A DNA stretch of 64,000 bases from JACCZX01 sp963786295. GTDB lineage: Bacteria > Pseudomonadota > Gammaproteobacteria > Burkholderiales > Burkholderiaceae_F. The translations under genes were made by a program, and so were the position numbers. Where the stretch lies: assembly GCA_963786295.1 (NCBI GenBank), contig CAWAYV010000007.1, positions 1 through 64,000 of the forward strand, written 5' to 3'. Under the pieces are notes generated by a model. The model was not told the DNA's origin, did not search any database, and saw nothing but the letters and a program-made list of their open reading frames with translations. How positions within the stretch are numbered: the stretch's first letter is position 1; each line of letters begins with the position of its first letter. Positions 30,272 through 39,597 of this stretch are shown here, piece by piece.

Positions 30272-31458
30272 GCTGGCGTCCGAGGCGGCTGCCGCGGAGG
30301 GTGTACAAGGATCGCCAGCATTGCAATTGCGCTGAACACTGCGCCGGCGATAAACGTCTGTGGCGCCCCGAACTGATCCCAAAGCAAGCCGGCCAGCGCG
30401 CTTGCTATCAGCAACGCCACTCCGCTGACCAGATTAAAAAATCCGAACGCGGTTCCGCGCAGGTCTGCGGGCGCAGCATCAGCGACCATCGTTGCCAGAA
30501 GCCCCTGAGTGATTCCCATGTGCAGGCCCCAAAGCGAGACGCCGAGCCACACCCACGTCCACTCGTTACTGTAAGCGAGCACGACATCGGCGCCGATCAG
30601 CACCGCGAGCCCGAGCGCAAGCAGCCATGTATGCCTGATGCGGTCCGACAGGCGGCCGAACGGATACGCGGAGAGCGCATAGACGACGTTCATGCCGACC
30701 AACACCAAAGGGACGAGCGCGAGCGGCAAGCCGCCTTCTGCTGCGCGCAGTACGAGGAACGCTTCGCTGAAACGTGCCAATGTAAATACGGCGCCGATCG
30801 TGACGACCCACCAGTACGCGCGCGACAGCTTGCGCAAACTCTCACGCCGAATCGGATTAATCGGGCGCGCCGCAGCTTCGCGTTCCGGTTCGCGCACGCC
30901 GAAGACAAGCAATGCGACCGCGAGAGCGCCTGGAATCACGGCGACCCAGAAGACCGCGCGAAAATCGTTGGCCCACAGCAGCATCAACCCGAGCGCCAGC
31001 AGCGGACCGATAAATGCGCCGACGGTGTCGAGCGATTGTCTCAGCCCAAATGATGCGCCGCGCATTTCGCTCGGAGCTACGTCGGCCACCAGCGCATCGC
31101 GCGGCGCACCGCGAATGCCCTTGCCGATACGATCGATAAAGCGGGCGGTAAACACCATGCCGGCGGTCGACGCCACTGCAAACAGCGGCTTCGACAGTGC
31201 ACCCAATGAATAGCCGAACACGGCGAGCGACTTGCGCTTGCCCCAGTAGTCAGACAACGCGCCTGAGAAAACTTTGACAATTAACGCGGTCGCTTCAGCC
31301 GCACCTTCGATCAACCCGACCACGAGCGCGCTCGCGCCGAGCGTTGTGACGAGGAATACCGGCAGCAGGCTGTGGATCATCTCGGACGAGATGTCCATTA
31401 ACAGGCTGACGAGGCCGAGCGTCCATATCGCCGCTGGTATGCGAGCTCGTTGCGTCAC
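30268..31458 (-). CDS. MFS transporter
   Basis: Major facilitator of 396 residues with about twelve helices. It starts IPAAIWTLGLVSLLMDISSE, and the cytoplasmic loop 2-3 motif reads GALSDYWGKRK, the usual G-X3-D-X2-G-X-R/K pattern. A second conserved segment is ARFIDRIGKGIRGAPRDALV. This group is widespread in proteobacteria and is annotated only as MFS. It is the first gene of a two-gene unit with the 2OG-Fe dioxygenase, so the two may handle the same compound, for example import or export of a hydroxylated amino acid (inference). Confidence 0.88.
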   Translation of the reverse strand: MTQRARIPAAIWTLGLVSLLMDISSEMIHSLLPVFLVTTLGASALVVGLIEGAAEATALIVKVFSGALSDYWGKRKSLAVFGYSLGALSKPLFAVASTAGMVFTARFIDRIGKGIRGAPRDALVADVAPSEMRGASFGLRQSLDTVGAFIGPLLALGLMLLWANDFRAVFWVAVIPGALAVALLVFGVREPEREAAARPINPIRRESLRKLSRAYWWVVTIGAVFTLARFSEAFLVLRAAEGGLPLALVPLVLVGMNVVYALSAYPFGRLSDRIRHTWLLALGLAVLIGADVVLAYSNEWTWVWLGVSLWGLHMGITQGLLATMVADAAPADLRGTAFGFFNLVSGVALLIASALAGLLWDQFGAPQTFIAGAVFSAIAMLAILVHPPRQPPRTPA

Positions 31459-31509
31459 TGCTTCAAATCAATTCGCCATCATCGAGAGCGAAATTTAGAC
31501 GCAAAATAA

Positions 31510-31534
31510 AAAAGCGCCGCGATGCGGCGCTTTT
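31510..31534 (-). terminator. Rho-independent terminator
   Basis: A perfect 11-base inverted repeat (AAAAGCGCCGC / GCGGCGCTTTT) with a 3-base loop. On the minus strand it ends in a T run and lies 20 bases after the stop of the cytochrome c-like gene, as expected of its terminator. The symmetric A/T flanks could also let it act in the other direction. It separates that gene from the downstream MFS gene at 31458. Confidence 0.85.
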
Positions 31535-31553
31535 GTTGGGCCGAGAACTGCGG

Positions 31554-32413
31554 TTACCGGCGCCGCGCTCCGGCTAACCCGAGCAGCACGAGCAATCCGA
31601 GCAAGTTGATCCAGCCCAGCGCCCCGGCGCCGGCGTTCAATGGCGCGTTGGCCGACGAGGTCGGTGCGGTAGAACCGCCGGCTCCGGTTGCAGTGCCCTG
31701 CAGTGTCACTGTCACGTGCCGGCACGTTGCCGACAAAGGTGACCCTCCAAGGTGGCAGTGCGTCGCGCCGGCGGCGGTCGGAACGAACTCAAAGCCTATC
31801 GAGCAGCTCGCGCCCGGTTGCAGTACTCCGCCATTCACGCATGCGGTCTGGCCGGCGGCAAGCAGTAGCGCTTCTAAAGTCGCCGACCTGTCCGGTGCCA
31901 GCGATTTACCGCCGGATTCCCAAGCGTGATCGGCCGTGTCGCACTGTTCGTCAGAAGAACCCCGATCGGCGCGCTGGTGGCACCAACCGCCGTGCTGCGG
32001 AACATCGACCGGACTCGGGGCTGCGGTCGGTGTGGGCAACGGAGCAAACGGTGGTGGCGGCGGCGGCGTAATCGCGACCACGAAGGTGAGCCGCGACGTC
32101 GGAGGTTTTCTGCGCGTCCATGGGGCGTTCTGAAACACGCCCATCACTTGCGCCGGCGTTGCTGGTGATAGCGGCCTGGATGGCTGCGCGGATCTCGCTT
32201 CGTTTGCACCGGGAAACCTCAAGTCACGAAAACGTGCCGGCAAAGCCGTGGCAGTCCTGGCAGCTCGCGCCCGCGACTCTTCTCCGTGTACGCAGTTGCA
32301 CCGTTCGCTGGAATTCCCGCCTGCGCGAACGCGCTCGTCGCGCCGCAGGCAGCGATGGCCAACACGGCGTGCAGCAAATTACGCAAGCGAAACAACGTGT
32401 GGCGAGTCAGCAT
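31554..32413 (-). CDS. Exported cytochrome c with choice-of-anchor domain and C-terminal membrane anchor, frameshifted
   Basis: A composite secreted protein spread over several frames. The N-terminus is a signal peptide (LLHAVLAIAACGATSAFAQ), followed by a c-type haem site CQDCHG at 32245-32262 (CXXCH) and an IPANGA...AYTEK segment usual for small class I cytochromes. A Pro/Thr-rich linker leads to an immunoglobulin-like choice-of-anchor D domain (TAVGATSAPIGVLLTNSA, GASCSIGFEFVPTAAGA). The end is a single hydrophobic helix followed by Arg (LGWINLLGLLVLLGLAGARRR minus its last residues), a C-terminal sorting-type tail. At least three single-base shifts are needed. It is probably a surface electron carrier held by its C-terminus; partners are not visible here. 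Confidence 0.6.
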
Positions 32414-32521
32414 AGGAGGGCGAAACCGGGATCTGATAGATGGCCAGTCTATCGGCGACGCAAGACGCTTACCGTCGTGCGAACGGCTTAGCGCCTCCCA
32501 TGCAAACGCGGAATTTAACCG

Positions 32522-33601
32522 CTATGCGACCGCTTCTCGCTCGATAAGTGCACGCTTGCGCTCGACCCCCCAACGGTAGCCGCAGAGCGATCCGTCATTG
32601 CGAATCACACGGTGGCACGGGATCGCGACAGCCAGCGGATTGGCCCCGATGGCCGCCCCGACGGCGCGCACTGCCTTCGGTGCACCGATGCGATGTGCGA
32701 CTTGCGAATAACTCACCGTCTTGCCCGCTGGGATTTCGCGCAACGCTTGCCATACGCGTTGTTGGAACGCAGTGCCACGCACATCGAGCGGCAAGTCGAG
32801 TCCCAAGGCCGGGGCTTCGACAAAGCCCACCACCTTGGCGACCATCTGCTCGAACTCGGTATCGCCTCCGATCAGATGCGCGCGCGGGAACCGATCCTGC
32901 AGATCGCGCGCCAGCGCATCAGGATCGTCGCCGATCAGAATCGAGCACACGCCACGCTCGCTCGCCGCGACCAGGATCGAGCCGAGCGAGCACTCGCCGA
33001 TCGCAAAACGTATTTCGGTGTTCGCACCGCCGGCACGATAGGTGGTCGGCGTCATACCCAAGACGTCGTTCGACTGCTCGTAGAAGCGCCCATTGGAGTT
33101 GTAGCCGGCGCCGTAGATCGCGTCAGTCACTGTGTTGCTGCGGTCCAGTTCGGACTTGACTCGCTTCGCACGATGCGCCGCCGCGTACTGCTTTGGAGTG
33201 ACGCCGGTGATCGCCTTGAACAACCGATGCAGATGAAACGCGCTCAGCCCTGCACGCTTAGCAAGGTGTTCGAGGGTGGGCGCCTGGTCGGCGTTCTCGA
33301 TTAGCCGGCACAGCTCTGCGATCGTTTCTGCATGCTGCTCGGCCAGCGAAAGTTGATCCGGCTTGCAGCGTTTGCAAGGACGAAAGCCGGCGCGCTCGGC
33401 GTCCGCAGCAGTTGCGTGGAACTCGATGTTCTCCGGCCGTGCACTGCGCGCTCCGCACGATGGGCGGCAGTACACGCCGGTGGTCCTGACCGAATAGAAA
33501 AACTTGCCATCGGCCTGCGGGTCGCGGGTCACGACAGCGCTCCAGCGAGGGTCGCTGACGGTTGCGGCCGCGAGCATTTCTGATTTCGTGGTCATATTCA
33601 C
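32522..33601 (-). CDS. ada: Ada: methylphosphotriester / O6-methylguanine repair and regulator
   Basis: Protein of 359 residues with all three Ada parts. The N-terminal zinc domain carries the methyl-accepting Cys (TTGVYCRPSCGARSARPENI, then FRPCKRCKPDQ). An AraC-type HTH follows (LEHLAKRAGLSAFHLHRLFK). The C-terminal O6-methylguanine methyltransferase has the active site IPCHRVIRNDGSLCGYRWG. It removes methyl groups from DNA phosphotriesters and O6-methylguanine and activates the adaptive response. The start may be MTTKSE at 33595 rather than 33601. No alkA or alkB gene is adjacent. Frame intact and length normal. Confidence 0.94.
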   Translation of the reverse strand: MNMTTKSEMLAAATVSDPRWSAVVTRDPQADGKFFYSVRTTGVYCRPSCGARSARPENIEFHATAADAERAGFRPCKRCKPDQLSLAEQHAETIAELCRLIENADQAPTLEHLAKRAGLSAFHLHRLFKAITGVTPKQYAAAHRAKRVKSELDRSNTVTDAIYGAGYNSNGRFYEQSNDVLGMTPTTYRAGGANTEIRFAIGECSLGSILVAASERGVCSILIGDDPDALARDLQDRFPRAHLIGGDTEFEQMVAKVVGFVEAPALGLDLPLDVRGTAFQQRVWQALREIPAGKTVSYSQVAHRIGAPKAVRAVGAAIGANPLAVAIPCHRVIRNDGSLCGYRWGVERKRALIEREAVA

Positions 33602-33816
33602 TTGCGCTCTCCAGTCATCTTATCGATGGCTGGACGTTAGACCTTACCGGAGGCCGCTGAACTCCGGGTCTTGCGGTTGAATTCGTCTTCCGCGGCAAAC
33701 GAGCCGATACTGAACGAGGCTGTGGACTGCTGCGGGAAGAATGTCTTGTCTGTGAATCATCGATGAAGGAAGACTTTGTTTGTGGTGTGGAAGTAGCCGA
33801 TCCTCTGGAAATAGTA

Positions 33817-35520
33817 ATGCGGTACCACCAGCAGACGAAACATCACTTCTCCCGCTATGCACGCTCACTTGGTTACATGGACTGGGCGAATCAGCCGGAT
33901 CCGTTTCGACGATACGAGGGATCTCCGCTTATTCCGTTGCCGGTCCTGAAGCCGGACGACGCGCCCTCGTCGCCGCTCTACGAAGACTTGCATCGCCCTG
34001 GAGCCATCGCGAGCGCACCAGTCAATCGACCGCACTCTCTCGCGCTTTTTTGAGTATTCGCTGGCCATCTCGGCGTGGAAGCAGGCCGGTGATGTCCGCT
34101 GGGCGCTTCGAACCAATCCGTCGAGCGGCAACCTGCATCCTACCGAAGGTTATCTGCTGATTGACGCAGTCTCGGGCCTCTCGGCATTCCCAGGCCTTTA
34201 TCACTACACGTCCGAGGAGCATGCACTGGAGTTGCGGGCGGAGTTGCCGAAAGAAAGTTTCGCATCGCTCGTGCAGGGATTCCCGCCCGAGCGCCTTCCT
34301 GGTTGGCTTTGCCTCAGTGAACTGGCGGGAGACGTGGAAGTACGGAGAGCGAGCCTTTCGCTATTGCCAGCATGACGTTGGACACGCGATCGGCAGCGCT
34401 CGTATTGCTGCCCAGACCCTAGGCTGGCGCATGCTGCTGTTGGACGGCCTCGCCGATGACACGGTTGCCGCGTTGTTGGGTCTGGACCGATTCGAAGATT
34501 TCGAAGGGGCGGAGCGGGAGCACCCGGATTGCCTCGCCGTTATCTGGCGCGCCGATCAAAGTGCCGGTCTTGGCACTGGAAAGACATTCCCTCTGCCCGT
34601 GTCCCTCGCTTCGGATGTTGTTCGCGATTTGACGCGACACATTTGGCACGGCAAGGCCAACCGGCTGAGTCGAGACGATCCCGTGCCATGGGAGATCCTC
34701 AATCAGGTGGAAGTCGCATCGTGGAAGTCGAGTACAGAACAGAAGGTCGTCGAATTCGAATCACGACGATCCTTTGATGAAGCGCCTTAACCCGACTGCG
34801 TATGCGAACCCGTACCCGAGTCAGCCGCGAGCAGGACAGCGTGATCCGTCAGCGACGAAGCGCGCTCGCGTTCGATGGAAAGACGTCGATTTCAGCCGGC
34901 AGCTTCTTCACGATGCTGGCCCGCGTGATGCCTCGGGTCGATCGCGACCTGTGTCGGCGTCCGATGCCCTGGGACGTGCTGCCTTGGGAACCGACCGATT
35001 CATCTTGCCCTGTTCGTCCACCGCATCGATGGCCTTGCTCCCGGTGCGTACATGCTGGTGCGTGATCCTGCGAAAGTGGTCTCGCTCAAACAGGCGACGT
35101 ACCAACAGTTCGCGTGGACTACACCACCCGGCTGTCCTGACGATTTGCCTCTGTTTCTGCTCGAGGAAGGTGATGTACGGCAACTGGCTGCCGCAGGTCA
35201 GTTGCGGTCAGAATATCGCCGGCGACGGCGCGTTCTCCTTGGGGATGATCGCGGAATTCGAATCCAGCCTGCGGCGGTACGGGCCGTGGTTTTACCGCAG
35301 ACTTTTCTGGGAGACAGGAGTAATCGGTCAGGTGCTTTATCTGGAAGCGGAGGCGACCGGCGTGCGTGCAACGGGAATCGGCTGTTTCTTTGACGATCCT
35401 GTCCATCAGGTGTTTGGATTCAACGACGCAACGTTTCAGTCGCTCTATCACTTCACGACCGGAGGCCATGTCGATGACCCTCGCCTGACCACCTTGCCGC
35501 CTTATGGCCTTGACCACTAG
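33817..35520 (+). CDS. SagB-type nitroreductase-family dehydrogenase, about six frameshifts
   Basis: An FMN-dependent SagB/ThcOx-like protein of about 565 residues with two nitroreductase-like domains. The N-terminus is MRYHQQTKHHFSRYARSLGY followed by MDWANQPDPFRRYEG, typical of SagB-like proteins outside peptide clusters. Domain 1 includes WALRTNPSSGNLHPTEGYLL and YCQHDVGHAIGSARIAAQTL. Domain 2 includes IRQRRSALAFDGKTSIS, LFVHRIDGLAPGAYMLV and FSLGMIAEFESSLRRYGPWF. The parts lie in three frames. One shift is clearly an extra T in the T run at 34046-34051; others are near 34295, 34790, 35010 and 35200. SagB enzymes oxidise azoline rings in peptide natural products, but no cyclodehydratase or precursor peptide gene is near, so the substrate is unknown. 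Confidence 0.7.
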
Positions 35521-35531
35521 GAAAACCGTCT

Positions 35532-35971
35532 GTGACAACCGCGTCCGATATTCTTAAGTCAAAACCTGACCAGACCGTCTACACCATCACGCCCTCGGCG
35601 TCGGTGTTCGACGCCCTCAAGCTGATGGCGGACAAGAGCATCGGCAGTTGGTGGTGATGGAGGGCGAGAATATCGTCGGCATGATTACCGAACGCGACTA
35701 CGCACGAAAAATCATTCTGATGGCACGGTCGTCGAAAGACACGCCGGTGCGCGACATCATGACGTCCTCGGTCATGTACGTTCGACCCGGCCATACCAGC
35801 GAGGAATGCATGATGCTGATGACCGAAAACCGACTGCGTCACCTGCCGGTGATGGACGACGGTAAGCTGATCGGCATCATCTCCATCGGAGACTTGGTCA
35901 AAGACATCATCTCCGAGCAGAAATTCATCATTCAACAGCTCGAACACTACATCACTGGAGAACGAAGTTGA
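35532..35971 (+). CDS. CBS-domain pair protein, one frameshift
   Basis: Protein of about 146 residues with two CBS motifs (VYTITPSASVFDALKLMADK then VVMEGENIVGMITERDYARK; VMYVRPGHTSEECMMLMTEN then HLPVMDDGKLIGIISIGDLV). CBS pairs sense adenosine nucleotides. The N-terminal part starts at GTG 35532 and shifts frame near 35640, where a base seems missing between GIG and LVVMEG. Its stop overlaps the aldolase's TTG start by four bases. Stand-alone CBS pairs of this type are common in proteobacteria and possibly act as energy sensors for metabolic partners; coupling to an aldolase makes that plausible here (inference). Confidence 0.82.
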
Positions 35972-37017
35972 ACGCTCGCGACTCGCAACACTCGATGGAC
36001 ACACGAAGCGAACTTCAAGCAACGGTGGAAGCGCTGGTTCAGAAAGGCAAGGGTATTCTTGCCGCTGACGAAAGCACCCCGACGATTGCCAAGCGACTCA
36101 AGGCGATCGATGTGGAGTCGACCGAGGAAAACCGGCGTGCTTACCGCAACCTGCTCCTGAGTACGCCGGGGCTCGGCGCGTTCATTAGCGGCGTCATCCT
36201 GTACGAGGAGACGCTAGGTCAGCGCGCCGACGATGGCACGCCGTTGCCGCAGGTTGGCGCGCAGCAAGGCATCGTGCCCGGCATCAAGGTAGACACCGGC
36301 AAGATCCCATTGGCGCTGGCACCGGGCGACGAAATCACGCAGGGCTTGGATGGACTCGCAAAGCGCCTCGACGCCTACAAACAGCAGGGCGCCCGCTTCG
36401 CCAAGTGGCGCGCCGTCTATAACGTCTCCGACACGCTGCCGAGCCGGTTGGCAGTTGAAGCCAACGCGCAAGCACTCGCGCGTTACGCCGCCATCTGCCA
36501 AGAGCAAGGCATCGTGCCGATCGTCGAAGCCGAGGTGCTGATCGACGGCGATCACACGATGGCTCGTTGCGCCGAGGTTACCGAGGTCGTGCTGCATGAG
36601 GTTTTCCATGCGTTGCATCGACACCACGTGGTGCTTGAGCACACGCTACTGAAACCGAGCATGGTGGTGCCCGGCAAGGAGCACGCGCAGCAAGCGACAC
36701 CTGCCGAGGTGGCCGCGCAGACGATCCGTGTTTTGCGGCGCACGGTGCCCGCGGCCGTTCCCAGCATCAATTTCCTGTCTGGCGGCCAGACGCCTGTGGA
36801 AGCGACCGCCAATCTCGACGCAATGAACAGGATCGGTCCCCAGCCATGGCGGTTGAGCTTCTCGTACGGACGTGCGCTGCAGGAGCCGGCCCTGCAGGCA
36901 TGGAAGGGCCAAGCTACCCATGTGCGCAACGCTCAGAACGCGCTGCTCAAGCGCGCCCGACTAAACGGTGCCGCATGCGAGGGAAAGTACACCGCTGCGA
37001 TGGAAGCCGCTGACTAG
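35968..37017 (+). CDS. Class I fructose-bisphosphate aldolase
   Basis: Protein of 349 residues homologous to animal-type class I FBP aldolase, cleaving fructose-1,6-bisphosphate to DHAP and glyceraldehyde-3-phosphate. Motifs are GKGILAADESTPTIAKRL, ALARYAAICQEQGIVPIVEA, VLEHTLLKPSMVVPGKEH with the Schiff-base lysine in LLKPS, and INFLSGGQTPVEATANL. The probable start is TTG 35968 overlapping the CBS stop; an internal ATG at 35995 (MDTRSELQ) is an alternative. A class I enzyme in a bacterium points to a gluconeogenic or alternative role beside a class II enzyme elsewhere (inference). Confidence 0.92.
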   Translation: MNARDSQHSMDTRSELQATVEALVQKGKGILAADESTPTIAKRLKAIDVESTEENRRAYRNLLLSTPGLGAFISGVILYEETLGQRADDGTPLPQVGAQQGIVPGIKVDTGKIPLALAPGDEITQGLDGLAKRLDAYKQQGARFAKWRAVYNVSDTLPSRLAVEANAQALARYAAICQEQGIVPIVEAEVLIDGDHTMARCAEVTEVVLHEVFHALHRHHVVLEHTLLKPSMVVPGKEHAQQATPAEVAAQTIRVLRRTVPAAVPSINFLSGGQTPVEATANLDAMNRIGPQPWRLSFSYGRALQEPALQAWKGQATHVRNAQNALLKRARLNGAACEGKYTAAMEAAD

Positions 37018-37160
37018 GTTCGCGAAGCATCGCGCAATCTCGACGCGCTCTCGGGAAGCTCTATCGCTGCGTCGATGCTGCGCCGTGGTTCTTACATCAC
37101 TCGCGGCAATTTCTTGACACGCACGCCTGCAAGATTTCCATCCAATGCGGTGACTAAACA

Positions 37161-37190
37161 GCGGCGCTTAACGGAAAGCGCAAGCGCCGC
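37161..37190. promoter_or_regulatory. Strong hairpin just upstream of the FAD oxidoreductase ribosome binding site
   Basis: Nine-base perfect arms GCGGCGCTT and AAGCGCCGC with a 12-base loop. The hairpin ends one base before an AGGAG ribosome binding site (37192-37196), which lies five bases from the ATG at 37202. It could attenuate translation or stabilise the 5' end. It has no T run, so it is a poor intrinsic terminator. Confidence 0.5.
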
Positions 37191-37201
37191 CAGGAGCATT
37201 T

Positions 37202-38597
37202 ATGAGTGCGACCGAGAGCTTTGACGCGATCATCATCGGCAGCGGCCAGGCCGGTAAACCGCTCGCCATTGACCTCGCTCGCGCCGGGTGGAACACCGCG
37301 CTGATCGAGCGCGAACATGTCGGCGGAACTTGCATCAATGTTGGCTGCACGCCGACCAAGACGATGGTTGCGAGCGCACGCGTGGCTTATCTTGCGCGCC
37401 GTGCCGGCGACTACGGTGTACGTGTCCCGAGCGTCAGCGTCGACCTGGCGGCAGTGCGTGCACGCAAACGCGCGATCGTCGAGCGCTTCCGCAATTACAT
37501 CACCGACAAACTGCAGCAGCACGGAAAAACTGTCGTTACTGTTCGGCTCAGCGTCGTTCGTCGATCCGTCAACGGTCGATGTGAAACTGAACGATGGCGG
37601 AACGCGACGCTTGAGCGCGCACAACATTGTCATCAATACGGGAGGACGGCCGCTTGTGCCGCAGATACCCGGGCTTGAGTCGGTGCCGTATCTCGATTCG
37701 ACATCGGTCATGGAGCTGCAGGACCTACCGCGACACCTGGTCGTCATCGGTGGTGGCTACATCGGTCTCGAATTCGGCCAGATGTACCGCCGCTTCGGCT
37801 CGGAGGTAACGATCGTTCAGCGCGGCTCGCGCCTCGTCGAGCGCGAGGATCCCGACATCTCGGACGCCGTGCGCAGGATCCTTGAAGAGGACGGCATTCG
37901 CATCGACACCGAGGCTGCCGTCGAACGAATCGAGCGCGATGAAGCGGGGAACATCACCGTGCGTTACGAATGCGAAGGCTGCGCACGGTCGGTGACCGGC
38001 TCACATATCTTGATCGCGATCGGCAGGCAGCCGAACACTGAGAGTCTCAATCTGCACGCAGCCGGCGTAGCCATCGACAAGTCCGGGTTCGTCGTCGTCG
38101 ATTCGACATTGCAAACCACCGCGCCCGGAATTTATGCGCTCGGCGACGTCAAAGGTGGCCCGGCGTTTACGCACATTTCGTACGACGACTACCGCATCGT
38201 GCGTGATCGATGGTTGCGAAACGTCAACGCGCGGCTAGACGGCCGTCTGGTCCCCAACACCACCTTCATCGACCCGCAGCTGGCGCAGGTGGGGTTAAAC
38301 GAAACCGAGGCACGCAAACGCGGCCTCGACATCCGCGTCGCCAAAATGGGAATGAACAGCATCGCGCGTGCGCTCGAGCTGGACGAGTCACGCGGGATGA
38401 TGAAAGTGATTGTCGACAAGAAAACCGATCAGATCCTGGGCTGCACGGTGCTCGGCATCGAGGGCGGGGAGATCATGTCGATGCTGCAGATCGCAATGAT
38501 GGGCAAGCTTCCGTACACAGCACTTAAGGAAGCGATATTCGCGCACCCGACGCTGGCCGAAGGACTGAACAACGTGTTCCTGGCGCTCGACAGCTAA
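37202..38597 (+). CDS. FAD-dependent pyridine nucleotide-disulfide oxidoreductase (mercuric reductase-like), one frameshift
   Basis: Protein of about 464 residues. The FAD-binding motif is DAIIIGSGQAGKPLAIDLAR (residues 8-27), and the redox-active disulfide is GGTCINVGCTPTK. The NAD(P) motif is VVIGGGYIGLEFGQMY, the second FAD motif is GIYALGDVKGG, and the C-terminal dimerisation domain ends with HPTLAEGLNN. An extra A in the A run at 37525-37529 breaks the frame between KLQQHGK and LSLLFGS. Relatives are annotated as FAD-containing oxidoreductases near the mercuric reductase branch. There is no merR, merT or merP nearby and no second Cys pair, so it is not a demonstrated mercuric reductase. 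Electron acceptor unknown. Confidence 0.87.
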
Positions 38598-38618
38598 ACC
38601 GCGCACAGCCGGTCGTGG

Positions 38619-39014
38619 CTATTTGTTCTTACCCTTTCCCTGGCCCTTGCCGTTGCCCTTGCCGTTGGATGAGGCGTGCACTTGCTGGTAGTGGGGTACA
38701 TAGACGTTGTTGTACCAATCGTCCTTGACGAAATACACCGGACGGCTGCACGCGTCGTACTTGTGGCAGTGTTTGCTCCACTTCTGTGCATGGCCGGGGG
38801 GCACATGCAAGTAGAGCGGGGGAGGCGGCTGAGCTACATAAACCTTCTGAATGACGACCGGCTGCGGGTAGATCAGTACAGGCGGTGGCGCATTGCCGAT
38901 ATCGATGCGGCCGTAAAAGCCTGGCTGTCCGACAGTGACCGAAACTCCGACATCCGCGGCAAACGCGGGCAGCGTCGCGGCGGCGAGCAGTAGTGAGACT
39001 ACGTAGCGCTTCAT
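38619..39014 (-). CDS. Small secreted protein with Pro-rich and Gly/Lys-rich segments
   Basis: Protein of 131 residues with a clear signal peptide (MKRYVVSLLLAAATLPAFAA). The mature part has VTVGQPGFYGRIDIGNAPPP, a Pro/Tyr/Val-rich segment, a His/Cys segment (HCHKYDACSRPVYFVKDDWY) and a C-terminus of repeated Gly-Lys/Gly-Gln. Proteins of this layout occur widely in betaproteobacteria without known function. The Cys and His could bind metal, and the basic tail could bind a polyanion such as the cell wall or DNA (inference). Confidence 0.7.
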   Translation of the reverse strand: MKRYVVSLLLAAATLPAFAADVGVSVTVGQPGFYGRIDIGNAPPPVLIYPQPVVIQKVYVAQPPPPLYLHVPPGHAQKWSKHCHKYDACSRPVYFVKDDWYNNVYVPHYQQVHASSNGKGNGKGQGKGKNK

Positions 39015-39102
39015 GGTGACTCCCTCGCGAATAGATCCGTATCTGCTTAACGTCGCAGGGGGCCAAAGCCGAATACCAAACTTACTCTATTGCCGTCATC
39101 AA

Positions 39103-39478
39103 TCAGGCCGATTCCGACGGATCGAAATCGAGCTCCACCTTGGCCCCACTGGGGTCGTAGCAAAATAGCTGCCAGGTGCCCGCGCCGCGCTGACGTCGCA
39201 GCTCGTAGCTGATCTTCTTCGCGTCCAGTTTCGCCTTGACATCCGCCAGGCCGCTCGCCGAAAACGCCATGTGATCGAGCACCCCGGAACGCTGCTCCGG
39301 CAGCGGATCGCCCGGCGATGATGTGCAACACCGCGCTGCCGTTGACGTACAGCCAGGCGCCCGGGAAGCCGAGATCGGGCCGCGGGCCGGGCTTAAGACC
39401 CAGCAGATCGACATAGAAACCGAGGGTCTTGTCCAGATCGTCGGTCAGAACGGTGAAGTGGTTCATTCCCTGAATCAT
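39103..39478 (-). CDS. VOC (glyoxalase/bleomycin-resistance) family protein, one frameshift
   Basis: Protein of about 125 residues starting MIQGMNHFTVLTDDLDKTLG. It has the VOC pattern: FYVDLLGLKPGPRPDLGFPG, then VLHIIAG, and after a frame change near 39310 VLDHMAFSASGLADVKAKLD and LFCYDPSGAKVELDF. The conserved metal ligands are His in MNHF and Glu in KVELDF, with a further His in LDHMAF. VOC proteins include isomerases, dioxygenases and antibiotic-binding proteins, and this one cannot be assigned. It stands alone on the minus strand next to a divergent protease gene. Confidence 0.75.
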
Positions 39479-39597
39479 TTGTCGCCTCCTGCGCGTGCCA
39501 AGCGTCAATGATCGCATTGCGTGAATATTCGGGTTGATTTTTTGGCGCCGACAGCGGAGGCTTTAAACACCCCGAACTCTTTGCATGGAGGTGCTCG

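Noticed and set aside
30259..31053. Open frame of 264 codons on the plus strand.
   Set aside because: Antisense to the MFS transporter; its composition is that of reverse-complement membrane coding sequence.
37114..37142. TTGACA at 37114-37119 as a sigma-70 promoter for the FAD oxidoreductase gene.
   Set aside because: No acceptable -10 hexamer lies 16-18 bases downstream, so the -35 match alone is not enough.
37202..38597. Mercuric reductase merA.
   Set aside because: Only the flavin and redox disulfide motifs fit; no N-terminal metal-binding domain or C-terminal Cys pair, and no mer genes nearby.
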